Shown here: piece by piece, positions 1-8,594 of the stretch | Numbering within the stretch: position 1 is the stretch's first letter | Layout of the letters: the number at the start of each line of letters is the position of its first letter | The notes under the pieces: generated by a model | What the model was told of the DNA's origin: nothing | Databases searched by the model: none | What the model saw: the letters and a program-made list of their open reading frames with translations, nothing else | Program-made: the position numbers and the translations under genes | Source: Sporolactobacillus sp. THM19-2 | Lineage (GTDB): Bacteria > Bacillota > Bacilli > Bacillales > Sporolactobacillaceae | Reading direction: 5' to 3' | Assembly: GCF_004153195.1 (NCBI RefSeq) | Contig: NZ_SEMC01000002.1 | Location: 248,001 to 312,000 of the forward strand | Length of the DNA: 64,000 bases

Positions 1-50
1 CGTGATCATGGAATGAGAATCCATTGGCTTAACCACTTGCCCAACGCCCT
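1..50 (-). tRNA. tRNA-Glu(CTC), 5' part only, cut by window start
   Basis: Read on the minus strand, this is the 5' half of a tRNA. It shows an acceptor strand, a D arm with GGC/GCC stem and AAGTGGTTAA loop, and an anticodon arm ATGGA/TCCAT closing a seven-base loop TTCTCAT. U33 and A37 are in place, so the anticodon reads CUC, which decodes the Glu codon GAG. The variable region begins and then the window ends, so the T arm and 3' end are not visible. The D arm resembles Bacillus tRNA-Glu. Glu(CUC) is uncommon in Bacilli, where UUC usually reads both codons. Confidence 0.6.
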
Positions 51-120
51 ATCATATACCCTATTAAGGGCACGACAAGGATTATAGCATACATGACCCT
101 CATTTTTCAAGTCCCGGATT

Positions 121-771
121 TTATTTTTCCGTTACGATTTTAACGCCTGAGCTTGCGCCAATTCTTGTTGCCCCGGCAGCGATCATCGCTTCAGCTTCCT
201 TCCTGGTATGGATACCGCCGGCTGCTTTAACACCCGCGCGTGCCCCGACAGTCCTGCGCATCAGCGCCACATCTTCAACAGTTGCCCCGCCGGTTGAAAA
301 TCCGGTTGAGGTCTTTACATAATCCGCACCGGCCTGAACTGCCAGTCTGCAGGCTTTTTCCTTTTCTTCGCGGGTAAGCAGACACGCTTCAATAATCACT
401 TTGACCAGCACTTTTCCCTTCGCTGCCCGGACAACGGCTTTAATGTCATCAAGGACCCTGTCCTCGCGGCCACTTTTCAGCGCGCCGATATTGATGACCA
501 TGTCAACTTCGTCCGCACCATTCTGCACGGCATCAGTCGTCTCAAACGCTTTCGTCTGAGCCGTTCCCGCCCCAAGCGGGAAGCCGATGACCGTACAGAC
601 ATGGACATCTGATCCGGCAAGCTGTTGTGCTGCAAGGCTGACCCAGTAAGGATTAACACAGACCGAGGCAAAACCGAAGCGTCTGGCCTCCCCGGTCAGT
701 TTCTCAATATCCTTCTCTGTGACATCTGCCTGAAGTGCCGTTTGATCGATATATTTTGCCAGATTCCCCAT
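121..771 (-). CDS. deoC: Deoxyribose-phosphate aldolase
   Basis: DeoC cleaves 2-deoxyribose-5-phosphate to glyceraldehyde-3-phosphate and acetaldehyde in deoxynucleoside catabolism (cytosolic class I aldolase, TIM barrel). The family signature is clear: the [11 protein letters not shown] strand near the middle carries the first catalytic-site lysine, YVKTSTGF carries the Schiff-base lysine, and VKAAGGI follows. Length is about 216 residues, normal for the family. An ATG six codons upstream overlaps the ribosome-binding site AAGGAG, so the start is placed at the ATG nine bases after that site. It is the last gene of a deoB-pdp-deoC group, separated from pdp by about 220 bp of repeated DNA. Confidence 0.95.
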   Translation of the reverse strand: MGNLAKYIDQTALQADVTEKDIEKLTGEARRFGFASVCVNPYWVSLAAQQLAGSDVHVCTVIGFPLGAGTAQTKAFETTDAVQNGADEVDMVINIGALKSGREDRVLDDIKAVVRAAKGKVLVKVIIEACLLTREEKEKACRLAVQAGADYVKTSTGFSTGGATVEDVALMRRTVGARAGVKAAGGIHTRKEAEAMIAAGATRIGASSGVKIVTEK

Positions 772-794
772 CTGAAATCGCTCCTTCAATTGCC

Positions 795-996
795 TTTATC
801 CCACATGAACCGCATGAACGGGCAGGTCCACTTCAGGGTCATGGGAGTAAACAAACATGCCCGGGTGGAGGATCACTGCCCGCAGCAGCCTGATGGGTTG
901 GTTCAACGAACAATCAGTGGCGGATGCGCGCAGGCAAAAAACGAGGGCGTCCTGTGCATCCGAAAAGCCCACTACTTATTGAAATTTCACTTTATT
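795..996 (-). repeat. Structured 3'-UTR intergenic repeat, copy A
   Basis: About 200 bp, read on the minus strand. It starts at the pdp stop codon (GAATAAAGTGAAA...) and fills the pdp-deoC gap. It matches the element at 13804-14003 through shared blocks: AATAAAGTGAAA at the start, TGATTGTTCGTTGAA in the middle, and CCCGTTCATGCGG near the end. It can fold: plus-strand 921-927 pairs with 956-962 (7 bp), flanked outside by 911-920 with about 969-981. The equivalent inner helix of the other full copy has different bases but still pairs. Confidence 0.75.
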
Positions 997-2293
997 CAGT
1001 AATAATCCGGTGAATCAGTGGCGGCTCGGCAGACTCTGGTCCGATCTCAATTGCCTGATAGAGTCCGGCTTTCACCTCATCGATCGTCTCGGTGTCGGTA
1101 TGAATCGTCAGCAGCGCGTCTCCCTTTCGAACCTGATCACCTATTTTCTTATGCAGTACGATGCCGGCATCATAATGAATGGCATCCCCCTTTGCCGCTC
1201 TTCCTGCGCCCAGCTGCATCGCGGCCAGACCGATCCTCTTCGCATGCATCGCTGTGATCCGCCCTGAAGACCGTGCCGGAAGGTCAATCTGGTATTTAGC
1301 AGACGGTAAGAGCTCAGGATGATCGATCACATCAGGATCCCCGCCCTGATTGACGATAAAGCTTCTGAACTTCTCCAGTGCCCGGCCGTTCTTCAGTGAC
1401 GCCTGTAGTCTCCTGCGCGCTTCATCTGCATCTGATGCGGCACCGGCGAGCATGACCATTAAACTGCCCAGTGTCAGAACCAGCTCTTTCAGATCTTCCG
1501 GGCCGCGTCCTTTCAGTGTGTCAATCGCTTCTTTAACTTCCAGCGCATTACCGACTGCAAAACCAAGCGGCTGCGACATGTCTGTAATCACTGCCGCCGT
1601 TTTCTTTCCGACATGCTGCCCGATATGAACCATTGTTTCCGCAAGACGCGCAGCGCCCCTTTCATCTTTCATAAACGCGCCGTTACCCATTGTGACTTCC
1701 AGAACAATGGCATCGGCCCCGGCAGCTATTTTCTTACTCATGATCGAACTTGCGATCAGCGGTACGGACTCAACCGAGCCAGTCACATCACGGAGTGCAT
1801 ACAATTTTTTATCGGCCGGTACAAGGGCACTGCTCTGACCCGTCACGGCAATCCGGTTGTTATTGACCAGTTCGACGAAGCGTTCAGGGGTCAGTTCAAT
1901 ATGAAAACCGGGTATTGATTCGAGTTTATCTATTGTACCCCCTGTAAAACCAAGACCGCGTCCGGTCATTTTAGCCACCGGCACCCCGACTGACGCAACC
2001 AGAGGAGCCAGAACGAGCGTCGTCTTATCACCGACGCCCCCGGTTGAATGCTTATCAACCTTAATACCCTGAATACCGGAGAGATCAACTGTTTCACCGG
2101 AATGAACCATAGCCAGGGTTAAGGCCGCAATCTCTCTGTCTGTCATATCTCTGAAATAGACAGCCATTGTAAAGGCGCTCGCCTGATAATCGGGAATTGT
2201 GCCATTGACATAACCATCAATGAAAAAACGAATCTCCTGCGGTGTCAGTTCATATCCGTCTCTTTTTCTAGTAATGATATCGACCATACGCAT
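992..2293 (-). CDS. pdp: Pyrimidine-nucleoside phosphorylase
   Basis: Phosphorolysis of uridine, thymidine and deoxyuridine to the base and (deoxy)ribose-1-phosphate, which DeoB then converts to the 5-phosphate. The 433-residue length fits the family. The glycosyltransferase-family-3 phosphate-binding signature [18 protein letters not shown] lies near residues 80-97, and the N terminus [13 protein letters not shown] is typical. A GGAG site precedes the ATG. It lies 15 bp after deoB, so the two are co-transcribed. Its TAA stop is the first part of repeat copy A. Confidence 0.95.
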   Translation of the reverse strand: MRMVDIITRKRDGYELTPQEIRFFIDGYVNGTIPDYQASAFTMAVYFRDMTDREIAALTLAMVHSGETVDLSGIQGIKVDKHSTGGVGDKTTLVLAPLVASVGVPVAKMTGRGLGFTGGTIDKLESIPGFHIELTPERFVELVNNNRIAVTGQSSALVPADKKLYALRDVTGSVESVPLIASSIMSKKIAAGADAIVLEVTMGNGAFMKDERGAARLAETMVHIGQHVGKKTAAVITDMSQPLGFAVGNALEVKEAIDTLKGRGPEDLKELVLTLGSLMVMLAGAASDADEARRRLQASLKNGRALEKFRSFIVNQGGDPDVIDHPELLPSAKYQIDLPARSSGRITAMHAKRIGLAAMQLGAGRAAKGDAIHYDAGIVLHKKIGDQVRKGDALLTIHTDTETIDEVKAGLYQAIEIGPESAEPPLIHRIITE

Positions 2294-2308
2294 GTGATCA
2301 GCTCCGTT

Positions 2309-3502
2309 TCATTTCAGTTCTCCGAGAAAACTGCGACCCGTTTTCGGAAGCGGCACAGCAAAATTTTCAGCTACCGTGGCACCCATATCAGCAAAGGTTT
2401 CCCGGACAGGCAGCGCTGCTCCTTCCGAAAAACGGGGTGAAGTCACAAGAAGCGGGACGTATTCACGTGTATGGTCCGTGCCTCTGAAGCCGGGATCATT
2501 TCCATGATCGGCTGTGATCATCAGCAGATCATCAGGCTGCAGTCTTTCCAGCACATCGCGAAGCTGATGATCAAAGGCTTCAAGTGCTCTGCCGAATAAA
2601 ACAGGTTCCCGGCGATGTCCGTATTTGGCGTCGAAGTCAACAAGATTGGTAAAACTGAGTCCATGAAAATCCTGCTCAAGCACACGTATCAGACGATTCA
2701 TTCCATCTTCATTGCTGACGGTGTGCCAGCCCTTCTTTATCCCGTGCCCGCTGAAAATATCATTAATCTTACCGATAGCGAGCGTATCAACCCCTGCTTC
2801 AAGCAGGCTGTCCAGTACTGTTTTCCCTGACGGCTCCAGCGTCAGATCGCGCCGGTTCGCCGTCCGCTCGAAACGGTCTGCCCGATCACCGATGTACGGC
2901 CTTGCGATCACCCGACCAAGGCGGTACGGTTCATCAATCGTCAGTTTGCGGCTATAAGCACAGATATCATAAAGTTCCTCAAGCGGGATGATATCTTCAT
3001 GTGCGGCAATCTGCAGCACAGAATCTCCCGAGGTGTAAACAATCAGTTCTCCGGTTTTCATCTGACGCTCGCCAAATTTTTTAATAATTTCCGTTCCGCT
3101 TGCCGGTTTGTTCCAGATCACCTTTCTGCCACTGTACTTCTCGATTTTTTTTATCAATTCATCAGGAAATCCATCAGGAAACGTATGCAGAGGAGTCATG
3201 ACGGGCAGCCCCATCATTTCCCAGTGGCCATCCATGCTGTCTTTCCCTGCGGAAACTTCATGCATTTTTGTAAAAAAGGCGACGGGATGCTCCTGAACCG
3301 TTACCCCCCTGATCGGTTTGTCCGGTCGAATGTTGGAGAGTCCCAGCTTCTCCAGCTCAGGGACGTTTAAGCCTCCCATTGCTTCTGCAGTATGCCCCAG
3401 TGTGTCGCAGCCTCTATCGTGATACTTTTCCGCGTCCGATGCTTCGCCAATACCCACCGAATCCAGCACAATAATATGGATCCTTCTGAATTGATCTGCC
3501 AT
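2309..3502 (-). CDS. deoB: Phosphopentomutase
   Basis: Interconverts (deoxy)ribose-1-phosphate and -5-phosphate, linking nucleoside phosphorylase to DeoC or the pentose phosphate pathway. It belongs to the alkaline-phosphatase superfamily with two metals. Metal-binding segments are visible: [10 protein letters not shown] near the N terminus, DGHWEMMG, and [20 protein letters not shown] near the C terminus. The start is placed at the ATG five bases after AGGAGG, giving about 397 residues. An in-frame ATG 14 codons earlier also has an AAGGAG some 12 bases upstream, so a slightly longer product is possible. First gene of the deo group. Confidence 0.95.
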   Translation of the reverse strand: MADQFRRIHIIVLDSVGIGEASDAEKYHDRGCDTLGHTAEAMGGLNVPELEKLGLSNIRPDKPIRGVTVQEHPVAFFTKMHEVSAGKDSMDGHWEMMGLPVMTPLHTFPDGFPDELIKKIEKYSGRKVIWNKPASGTEIIKKFGERQMKTGELIVYTSGDSVLQIAAHEDIIPLEELYDICAYSRKLTIDEPYRLGRVIARPYIGDRADRFERTANRRDLTLEPSGKTVLDSLLEAGVDTLAIGKINDIFSGHGIKKGWHTVSNEDGMNRLIRVLEQDFHGLSFTNLVDFDAKYGHRREPVLFGRALEAFDHQLRDVLERLQPDDLLMITADHGNDPGFRGTDHTREYVPLLVTSPRFSEGAALPVRETFADMGATVAENFAVPLPKTGRSFLGELK

Positions 3503-3593
3503 ATGTTCCTCCTGTATATGCATCGGGCAGCATGGCCCGATCATTTTATTTTTTCACTCCTTCATATTTTACTCTAACCGGAAAAAAGCCGCA

Positions 3594-3628
3594 AAAAGGC
3601 TCCGGAACTGGCAGGCCCGGAGCCTTTT
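3594..3628 (-). terminator. Intrinsic terminator after the panE-like gene
   Basis: A 12-bp stem AAAAGGCTCCGG/CCGGAGCCTTTT with an 11-base loop, followed on the minus strand by T-rich sequence. It separates the panE-like gene from the deo group. Confidence 0.85.
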
Positions 3629-3634
3629 CATGGA

Positions 3635-4606
3635 TTAACCGGCACTGGCTTTGACAGGATCATCATATTTTCGCGAAGCTTCCTTGAGATGAACAAGATC
3701 AACCAGCATCGAGTGATAAGGCGCTTTCAGTCCATGCTTTTCAGCCAGACGGACAATGGCTCCATTGATGTAATCTACCTCGGTCGGTCTGTTGGTTGAC
3801 ATATCCTGATGCATCGACGGATAATGCAGCGGGTTGGAAACTCTTGAAACATACATGACCTGTTCCACCAGTTCATCCCGCGTCACTTCCAGTTTGATAC
3901 CTTCAGCATCCGTTGCTTCATACGCTTCATAAATCAGCCTTCGGGACATTTCCTCCGCATTCTTATAGGCCGCAAACTGTCCCATCTTAATATTCATTAA
4001 CGTACACAGCGTGTTCACCACAGAATTGAAAACCAGTTTGGTCCAGACGGTCCCCAGATAATCTGTCTTTACAGTCGGATGCATCAGCGCTTTCTCCATT
4101 TCATCGGCCACTTTATAAATAAAGGCATCCGGTTTACCTTCTCTTCTGACGATGTGGACATGACCCGTCCCACGCTTGCCGACAAAGTCCACTTTTCCCG
4201 GTCCCTTCATGACGGTTGCGATCATGGCTGTTCCGGCAATGATCTTTTCCTTGTCCACAAACTGAGCAATATATTCAGCGCCGCCAAAGCCGTTCTGATT
4301 GGTCAGAACATAGGTGTTTTTCCCGATAAAGTGGCGGCAGCGTTCCATCATTTCGACCGTATGCATGTCTTTAATAAAGACAATGGCGAGTTCCGGCGTT
4401 TCGTGGTATTCCTCAGGATAAGAGACTCTGACTGGAACCAGATGGGGGTTTGCTCCGTCTCGGGTAACCACCACACCCCCATTTTTCTTAATGGCTTCAA
4501 CATTTTGTTCCCATGTGTCAACAAACTGGACATCATTCCCTGCTTCCTGCAGCAGGACACCATATCTCAGGCCCATGGCACCCGCTCCAATGACAACAAT
4601 CTTCAT
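3635..4606 (-). CDS. panE: 2-dehydropantoate 2-reductase (ketopantoate reductase) family protein
   Basis: 323 residues. The N-terminal Rossmann fold shows GAGAMG at residues 7-12. Family catalytic positions are present: WTKLVFN with Lys190 (matching the essential Lys of E. coli PanE) and RPTEVDYING with Glu276. PanE reduces ketopantoate to pantoate with NADPH for pantothenate/CoA synthesis. Many Firmicutes carry paralogues acting on other 2-keto acids, so the substrate is not certain, and no panB or panC is nearby. AAGGAG precedes the ATG by 10 bases. The gene stands alone between two terminators and sits behind a structured leader with its own promoter and a terminator just before the start. 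Confidence 0.75.
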   Translation of the reverse strand: MKIVVIGAGAMGLRYGVLLQEAGNDVQFVDTWEQNVEAIKKNGGVVVTRDGANPHLVPVRVSYPEEYHETPELAIVFIKDMHTVEMMERCRHFIGKNTYVLTNQNGFGGAEYIAQFVDKEKIIAGTAMIATVMKGPGKVDFVGKRGTGHVHIVRREGKPDAFIYKVADEMEKALMHPTVKTDYLGTVWTKLVFNSVVNTLCTLMNIKMGQFAAYKNAEEMSRRLIYEAYEATDAEGIKLEVTRDELVEQVMYVSRVSNPLHYPSMHQDMSTNRPTEVDYINGAIVRLAEKHGLKAPYHSMLVDLVHLKEASRKYDDPVKASAG

Positions 4607-4645
4607 TCTGTTTCGTCTCCTTTTTCTTATATTTTTGAGAAAAAT

Positions 4646-4678
4646 AAAGCCCCATCCCGTAACTTTGGATGGGGCTTT
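4646..4678 (-). terminator. Terminator-like hairpin in the leader of the panE-like gene (possible attenuator)
   Basis: A 12-bp stem AAAGCCCCATCC/GGATGGGGCTTT followed on the minus strand by ATTTTT. It lies about 40 bases upstream of the panE-like start codon and downstream of a promoter, so it would stop transcription before the gene unless it is prevented from forming. The 5' arm CCCC could instead pair with the GGGG just before it, next to the outer stem of the upstream structure. Confidence 0.75.
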
Positions 4679-4682
4679 TCGG

Positions 4683-4793
4683 ACCCCGTACAGATGCGAA
4701 CAGGACCCGGCAGAGTATCATCGATTTCAGATGATCTTTGTCAGGTCCTGACTAATCAACAAGACTCGATTTTCGCTTTTTTCTGTACGGAAC
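4683..4793 (-). promoter_or_regulatory. Structured leader RNA, riboswitch-like, before the panE-like gene
   Basis: On the minus strand an 8-bp outer stem CCGTACAG (4783-4790)/CTGTACGG (4686-4693) encloses two things: a small hairpin GCGAAAATCG and a long arm. The arm has a 7-bp helix (4744-4750 with 4701-4707), an asymmetric 8x9 internal loop, and a 6-bp helix ATCATC/GATGAT with a seven-base loop. It is followed directly by an intrinsic terminator. No T-box AGGGTGG motif and no common riboswitch consensus was recognised. The architecture of promoter, closed multi-arm structure and terminator is that of a transcription-attenuating cis-RNA; the ligand is unknown. Confidence 0.55.
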
Positions 4794-4836
4794 ATAACAA
4801 ACATCCCTTGTGAAACAATTTTTAGTGAGTGTTGTT

Positions 4837-4865
4837 ATTTTAACCAGAAAGTAATGGTTTGTCAA
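4837..4865 (-). promoter_or_regulatory. SigA promoter of the panE-like gene
   Basis: TTGACA, a 17-base spacer, then TAAAAT on the minus strand: a near-consensus promoter. It lies right after the ldhD terminator, so the panE-like gene is transcribed independently with a leader of about 220 nt. Confidence 0.8.
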
Positions 4866-4902
4866 TAAAAAAGATTAAGAATATTTGCATGAGCAAAAAA
4901 AC

Positions 4903-4928
4903 GGCTGGACCTGTATTCAGGTCCAGCC
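4903..4928 (-). terminator. Intrinsic terminator of ldhD
   Basis: An 11-bp perfect stem GGCTGGACCTG/CAGGTCCAGCC with a four-base loop, followed on the minus strand by GTTTTTTT. Confidence 0.95.
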
Positions 4929-4947
4929 AGGATTATCCGGATAATTT

Positions 4948-5973
4948 TTATTTTTTCGCAGGTTCAGGAAGCTTGACTTCTGCTCTGCCAAGGTCCCCGC
5001 CGTTGAGTGCCTTGTTAAAGTTATCGTAGCTGGTGGAGATCATGTTGGAAACTGCTTCGTCAGTCATAGCGGCAACATGCGGCGTAATCAGGACTTTCGG
5101 ATACAATTCGACAAGTTCTTTGATCGTTGCGTCGGGGAATGTTTCACCCTTGGAGAAGTCCTTACCGAAGAAACGGGCTTCATCAGTCAGAACGTCTGCA
5201 CCGAATCCTTTCAGTTTGCCGCTCTTGATCGCCTTGACAACAGCCGCTTCATCAACCAGTTCACCACGGGCTGTATTAACCAGAATAGCACCGTCTTTCA
5301 TTTTGCTGATGAAGTCATCGTTAACAAAGTTCTCGTTCTTTCCAGGGAAGTAGGGGAGGTGCAGGCTGACAATATCCGACTCAGCAAGCAGGTCATCCAG
5401 TTCCTTGAATTCAACCAGTTTCTTGGCAAAATCACTCTGGAAAATATCATAGCCCAGCAATTTTGCACCGAGACCCTTGTACAATTCAGCCTCTACGCAA
5501 CCGATGTGGCCTGTGCCGACAATACCGACTGTGCTTTTACGGATTTCGTGGCTGAACATTGTTTCCGTCACTTCGAAATTCAGCTTTGCTGTTCTGCCGG
5601 TTGTATAAACCGTGCTGCGGCTCAGGGATGTCCCGAGCGATACAGCCAGTTCAGCAATAGCGTTCGGAGAATATGCCGGAACGCGGGCAACCACCTGACC
5701 GAAGTCTGCAGCAGCCTGAAGATCAATGTGGTTAAATCCGGCTGTACGTGTGAAAACATATTTAATTCCGAAATCTTTGAATTTCTTCAGGTTTGCACGG
5801 TCAGCCAGGCAGTTAACGAAGAGCAGCACTCCGTCAAAACCCTTTGCGAGATCACCGTTATCAGCAGTCAGAAGATCATTGACCAGTTTTACTTCATAAC
5901 CATATTTGTTCAGTTCACCATACAGGTGTTCTTCGTAAGGTTCAACGCCATACGCAATGATTTTAAAAGCCAT
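4948..5973 (-). CDS. ldhD: D-lactate dehydrogenase
   Basis: NAD-dependent reduction of pyruvate to D-lactate, the terminal fermentative step. The protein has 341 residues of the D-2-hydroxyacid dehydrogenase family. The NAD-binding motif GTGHIG is at 153-158, with Asp176 ending the second strand (NAD preference). The catalytic triad is Arg236 (NTARGE), Glu265 (LTDE) and His299 (TPHVAAMTDEA). The sequence strongly recalls the D-LDH of Sporolactobacillus, the main basis for the organism guess. Monocistronic: own promoters, a Rex-like site upstream and a strong terminator downstream. The start follows a GGGAGG site. Confidence 0.95.
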   Translation of the reverse strand: MAFKIIAYGVEPYEEHLYGELNKYGYEVKLVNDLLTADNGDLAKGFDGVLLFVNCLADRANLKKFKDFGIKYVFTRTAGFNHIDLQAAADFGQVVARVPAYSPNAIAELAVSLGTSLSRSTVYTTGRTAKLNFEVTETMFSHEIRKSTVGIVGTGHIGCVEAELYKGLGAKLLGYDIFQSDFAKKLVEFKELDDLLAESDIVSLHLPYFPGKNENFVNDDFISKMKDGAILVNTARGELVDEAAVVKAIKSGKLKGFGADVLTDEARFFGKDFSKGETFPDATIKELVELYPKVLITPHVAAMTDEAVSNMISTSYDNFNKALNGGDLGRAEVKLPEPAKK

Positions 5974-6060
5974 GCCTAAACATCCTCCCAGAATTTTTAT
6001 TCTTCACCCGACGCTTCTGAGCACCGGGCTGTAAGCACCTTCACCTGTGAAAACCATGCT

Positions 6061-6078
6061 ACGTGATCGCCTTCACAA
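6061..6078 (-). promoter_or_regulatory. Rex-like operator upstream of ldhD
   Basis: Minus strand TTGTGA-N6-TCACGT matches the Rex consensus TTGTGA-N6-TCACAA at 10 of 12 fixed positions. It sits just downstream of a candidate -10 (TATTAA, 6081-6086; -35 TTGGAA, 6103-6108; 16-base spacer), where a repressor would block initiation. Rex is the NADH-sensing repressor of fermentation genes in Firmicutes, so control of ldhD by NADH/NAD is a reasonable inference. Confidence 0.5.
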
Positions 6079-6080
6079 GA

Positions 6081-6108
6081 TTAATAATGAGCCGTCTCTA
6101 CATTCCAA
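6081..6108 (-). promoter_or_regulatory. Proximal candidate promoter of ldhD
   Basis: TTGGAA, 16 bases, TATTAA on the minus strand. A moderate match, made more credible by the Rex-like palindrome immediately downstream. Confidence 0.4.
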
Positions 6109-6188
6109 GACCAGTCAGTATTTACCGGCTGCTTTTATTCTTCTCCAGTAAGGAAAAAAATATCAGAAAGCAACCCTCTACAGTAAAA

Positions 6189-6217
6189 ATTATACCATCG
6201 ACCTTATCAGGCAGCAA
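6189..6217 (-). promoter_or_regulatory. Distal candidate promoter of ldhD
   Basis: TTGCTG, 17 bases, TATAAT on the minus strand, about 215 bases upstream of ldhD. The stretch 5974-6445 holds no gene; it contains the two promoters, the Rex-like site and the terminator of the upstream lipoprotein gene. Confidence 0.6.
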
Positions 6218-6337
6218 TGAATCACAACGGATTAAAAGTGATGTTTTTGTGAAAATCGGGCTGTTTTTTGTCCAGCTAATCCGGCTTCTGAAATAAAATT
6301 TGAAACGATACCAACAGATCCCCTGAGGCATGAACAA

Positions 6338-6362
6338 AAAAAAACACGCCGTTGTGTTTTTA
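6338..6362 (-). terminator. Intrinsic terminator of the lipoprotein gene
   Basis: AAAAACAC/GTGTTTTT stem with a short loop, followed on the minus strand by a run of T. Confidence 0.75.
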
Positions 6363-6445
6363 ATTTGAATCCCATTCCTCTCATTATTAAAATAATGAGT
6401 TTCCTGGAGGTTACGAATAATAAAACATCCGGTGGCGTATGCCGG

Positions 6446-6964
6446 TTAATGGGTCAGTTCCTTATATTCGTTGCTGACAATATCAAGCTTTGTCACCCTG
6501 CCGCTGTCTTTATCGTACCGGAAAAAGCCAATGGAAGGCGCGGTAGAAGGATCTGCAGCAGGGTCATCGGAATGATTTTCCCGGAGTTCAATAGAATAAA
6601 AGGCCCCGTCATCCTGCACTTCCGCATAGACCTGATCCAGTGTATATCCCGCAGCCTGAACAACCGCCTCCAGTGCGTTCTGCTTCTCAGATTTGCCTGA
6701 ACTTGAACTTACCGACTCACCCTCAGATGAGGCAGCCGTTTGCTCTTCAGAGGATGAAGCTTCGGAAGCGGCGGACTGATCCGAAGATGAAGCATCGGAA
6801 GAAGCCGAACGATCCGGAGAGATCCCTTCAGATGAGGAGCTCTTCACCGTGGATGATGTCTGATCGCCGGTGGCAGATTCTCCGTCACGCGTCTGCGTGT
6901 CGGCCGCACAGGCGCTGAGCATCAGCATAGCTGCCGCTGACAGGACAATAATGATTTTTTTCAT
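6446..6964 (-). CDS. Ser-rich secreted lipoprotein of unknown function
   Basis: About 172 residues. A signal peptide MKKIIIVLSAAAMLML ends in the lipobox LSAC, so the mature protein should be a membrane-anchored lipoprotein. Residues of roughly 25-95 are a low-complexity linker dominated by Ser, with Ala, Glu and Asp. The C-terminal 75 residues form a small folded-looking domain (YTLDQVYAEVQDDG ... GFFRYDKDSGRVTKLDIV) that recalls other small Bacillales lipoprotein C termini but is not assigned. The start is the ATG eight bases after GGGAG; an in-frame GTG three codons earlier overlaps that site. It has its own terminator. Confidence 0.75.
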   Translation of the reverse strand: MKKIIIVLSAAAMLMLSACAADTQTRDGESATGDQTSSTVKSSSSEGISPDRSASSDASSSDQSAASEASSSEEQTAASSEGESVSSSSGKSEKQNALEAVVQAAGYTLDQVYAEVQDDGAFYSIELRENHSDDPAADPSTAPSIGFFRYDKDSGRVTKLDIVSNEYKELTH

Positions 6965-6973
6965 AAGAACCAC

Positions 6974-7277
6974 TCCCGTCGGTTAAATAGGATTTCAAGG
7001 CGTTTCGTATCGCGTCCTCTGTGCTGCAGGCAGCCCGGTCAGTATTCCAGTATTCCGGATAACCCGGATAACCGATCTATCAGGAACAGATGACAGCTGT
7101 TTCAGCGCATCTATGTAAAGAGACAGACCCTTGCCTGTGCTCAGGTGATTATCGGATGTGCACCGGCTGAATTGCTCCCCGTCCGCATTTTCCAGAGTAA
7201 ACAAGGTTCTCTTTCAGCAGAACGCCAGTACGCCAAAGAGACGCTTATCTTTTACATCGGCCTGATGCCCCTGATTT
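6974..7277. other. Intergenic stretch with no recognised gene
   Basis: About 300 bp between the lipoprotein and aminotransferase genes. Short open frames exist on both strands, but none has a convincing start site or a recognisable product. Confidence 0.5.
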
Positions 7278-8489
7278 TCAAGCCTGACCGCTCCGTTCCC
7301 GGATCTGCCGATACTCCGCTGCCAGTTTTCTGAACGCGGGAAGCGACCGTCTGACCTTTTCTGTCGACATGCAGTAGGCCATTCGGAAATAACCGGGGCA
7401 TCCGAAGCTGTCCGCCGGAACCAGGATCAGATCATATTTGAGAGCGCGTTTACAAAAAGCAACTGCATCCTCTTCCGGAGCTTTAGGGAACATATAAAAG
7501 GTCCCGCCCGGTTTTACACACGAGAAACCGAGGCCGGTCAGTTCATGATAAAGGATGTTCATGTTGGTTTCATAAACCGACAGGTCGGCAGTCAGATCAG
7601 CCACCTCCGCCACAGCCAGCTGAATAATCGAAGGCGGACAGTTATGGCCGATCCCTCTTGAAATCTGACCGCACATCTCAACGATCAGCTTGGCGTCACG
7701 GCAGGCGGGGTTAACTGCGACATATCCGATCCGCTCCCCCGGAAGCGAGAGTGATTTACTGAATGAGTAACAGGTAATGCTGTTGTGGTAAAATCCGGCC
7801 ACGTAGGGTGCATCAACTCCCTTAAAGACAATCTCCCGGTACGGTTCATCTGAGATCAGGTAAATATCATGGCCATATTCCCTCTCCCTGTCCTCGAGGA
7901 ATGCGGCCAGCTTCTTAATGGTCTCTGTTGAATAGGTGATGCCGGACGGATTGTTCGGTGTATTAATCAGGACAGCCATCACTTTTGATGAGAACATTTT
8001 TTCAAACTCTTCGAAGTTGATCTGAAAAGTCTCGGTATCCGGTGGAACAATCTTCAGAACCGCCCCGGTCTTATTGACATAGGGATTATACTCCGGAAAA
8101 TAGGGGGCGAAGGTGATCACTTCGTCACCGGGGACCGTGACCGCGCGCAGGGCATGAGCAACTGCTCCCGCCGCCCCGGAAGTCATAAAGATATGCTCCT
8201 TCCGATACTCCAGTCCGAAACGTCTCCTTAATGAAGCAGCTATTTTCTCCCGTACTGATGTAATCCCGAGGCTCGGACTGTAGCCGTGTACAGCCACCGG
8301 ATCATGACTCGTCGCCAGTTCCACCAGTTTATCGGTAAAAGCCTGCGGAACCGGTACGGAAGGATTACCGATCGTGTAATCGAAGACATTCTCCCGGCCA
8401 ATCTCTTCTGAGCGCCGCGTTGCGTATTCGGCCAGTTCACGAATAACTGATTTCTTCCCGATCATGGCTTTATATTCCTGATTGATCAT
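7278..8489 (-). CDS. Class I/II PLP-dependent aminotransferase
   Basis: 403 residues, fold-type I aspartate-aminotransferase superfamily. The PLP lysine is in SFSKSLSLPGERIGY. Other family landmarks are GYSPSLG, NTPNNPSG (cofactor/substrate site), SDEPYREIVF (PLP-interacting Asp and Tyr), and FRMAYC with the carboxylate-binding Arg. It most likely transaminates an aspartate- or aromatic-type amino acid; the exact substrate cannot be read from the sequence. GAGGAG lies eight bases before the ATG. It stands alone on the minus strand. Confidence 0.85.
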   Translation of the reverse strand: MINQEYKAMIGKKSVIRELAEYATRRSEEIGRENVFDYTIGNPSVPVPQAFTDKLVELATSHDPVAVHGYSPSLGITSVREKIAASLRRRFGLEYRKEHIFMTSGAAGAVAHALRAVTVPGDEVITFAPYFPEYNPYVNKTGAVLKIVPPDTETFQINFEEFEKMFSSKVMAVLINTPNNPSGITYSTETIKKLAAFLEDREREYGHDIYLISDEPYREIVFKGVDAPYVAGFYHNSITCYSFSKSLSLPGERIGYVAVNPACRDAKLIVEMCGQISRGIGHNCPPSIIQLAVAEVADLTADLSVYETNMNILYHELTGLGFSCVKPGGTFYMFPKAPEEDAVAFCKRALKYDLILVPADSFGCPGYFRMAYCMSTEKVRRSLPAFRKLAAEYRQIRERSGQA

Positions 8490-8594
8490 TTTTTTGTCTC
8501 CTCTGCCCTTTTAATTCGGTTCTTATGCTATTATACCTGTCTTCGGGCAACCCTGGGAAGTCCGCAGCGGATATCTGAGGACAGAGAGGACAGA

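Noticed and set aside
625-1002. Open frame across the deoC-pdp gap, plus strand
   Set aside because: It covers the end of deoC and the repeat element in antisense; no recognisable protein and no start site.
4683-4793. T-box leader for the panE-like gene
   Set aside because: The invariant AGGGTGGNACCGCG sequence is absent, unlike in the glyS leader where it is perfect.
5077-5979. Long open frame opposite ldhD
   Set aside because: It is the antisense shadow of ldhD, has no ribosome-binding site and encodes a Cys-rich sequence without any family features.
6995-7204. 69-codon minus-strand frame between the aminotransferase and lipoprotein genes
   Set aside because: TTG start with a weak site, no recognisable domain, and no sign of coding selection that can be judged by eye.
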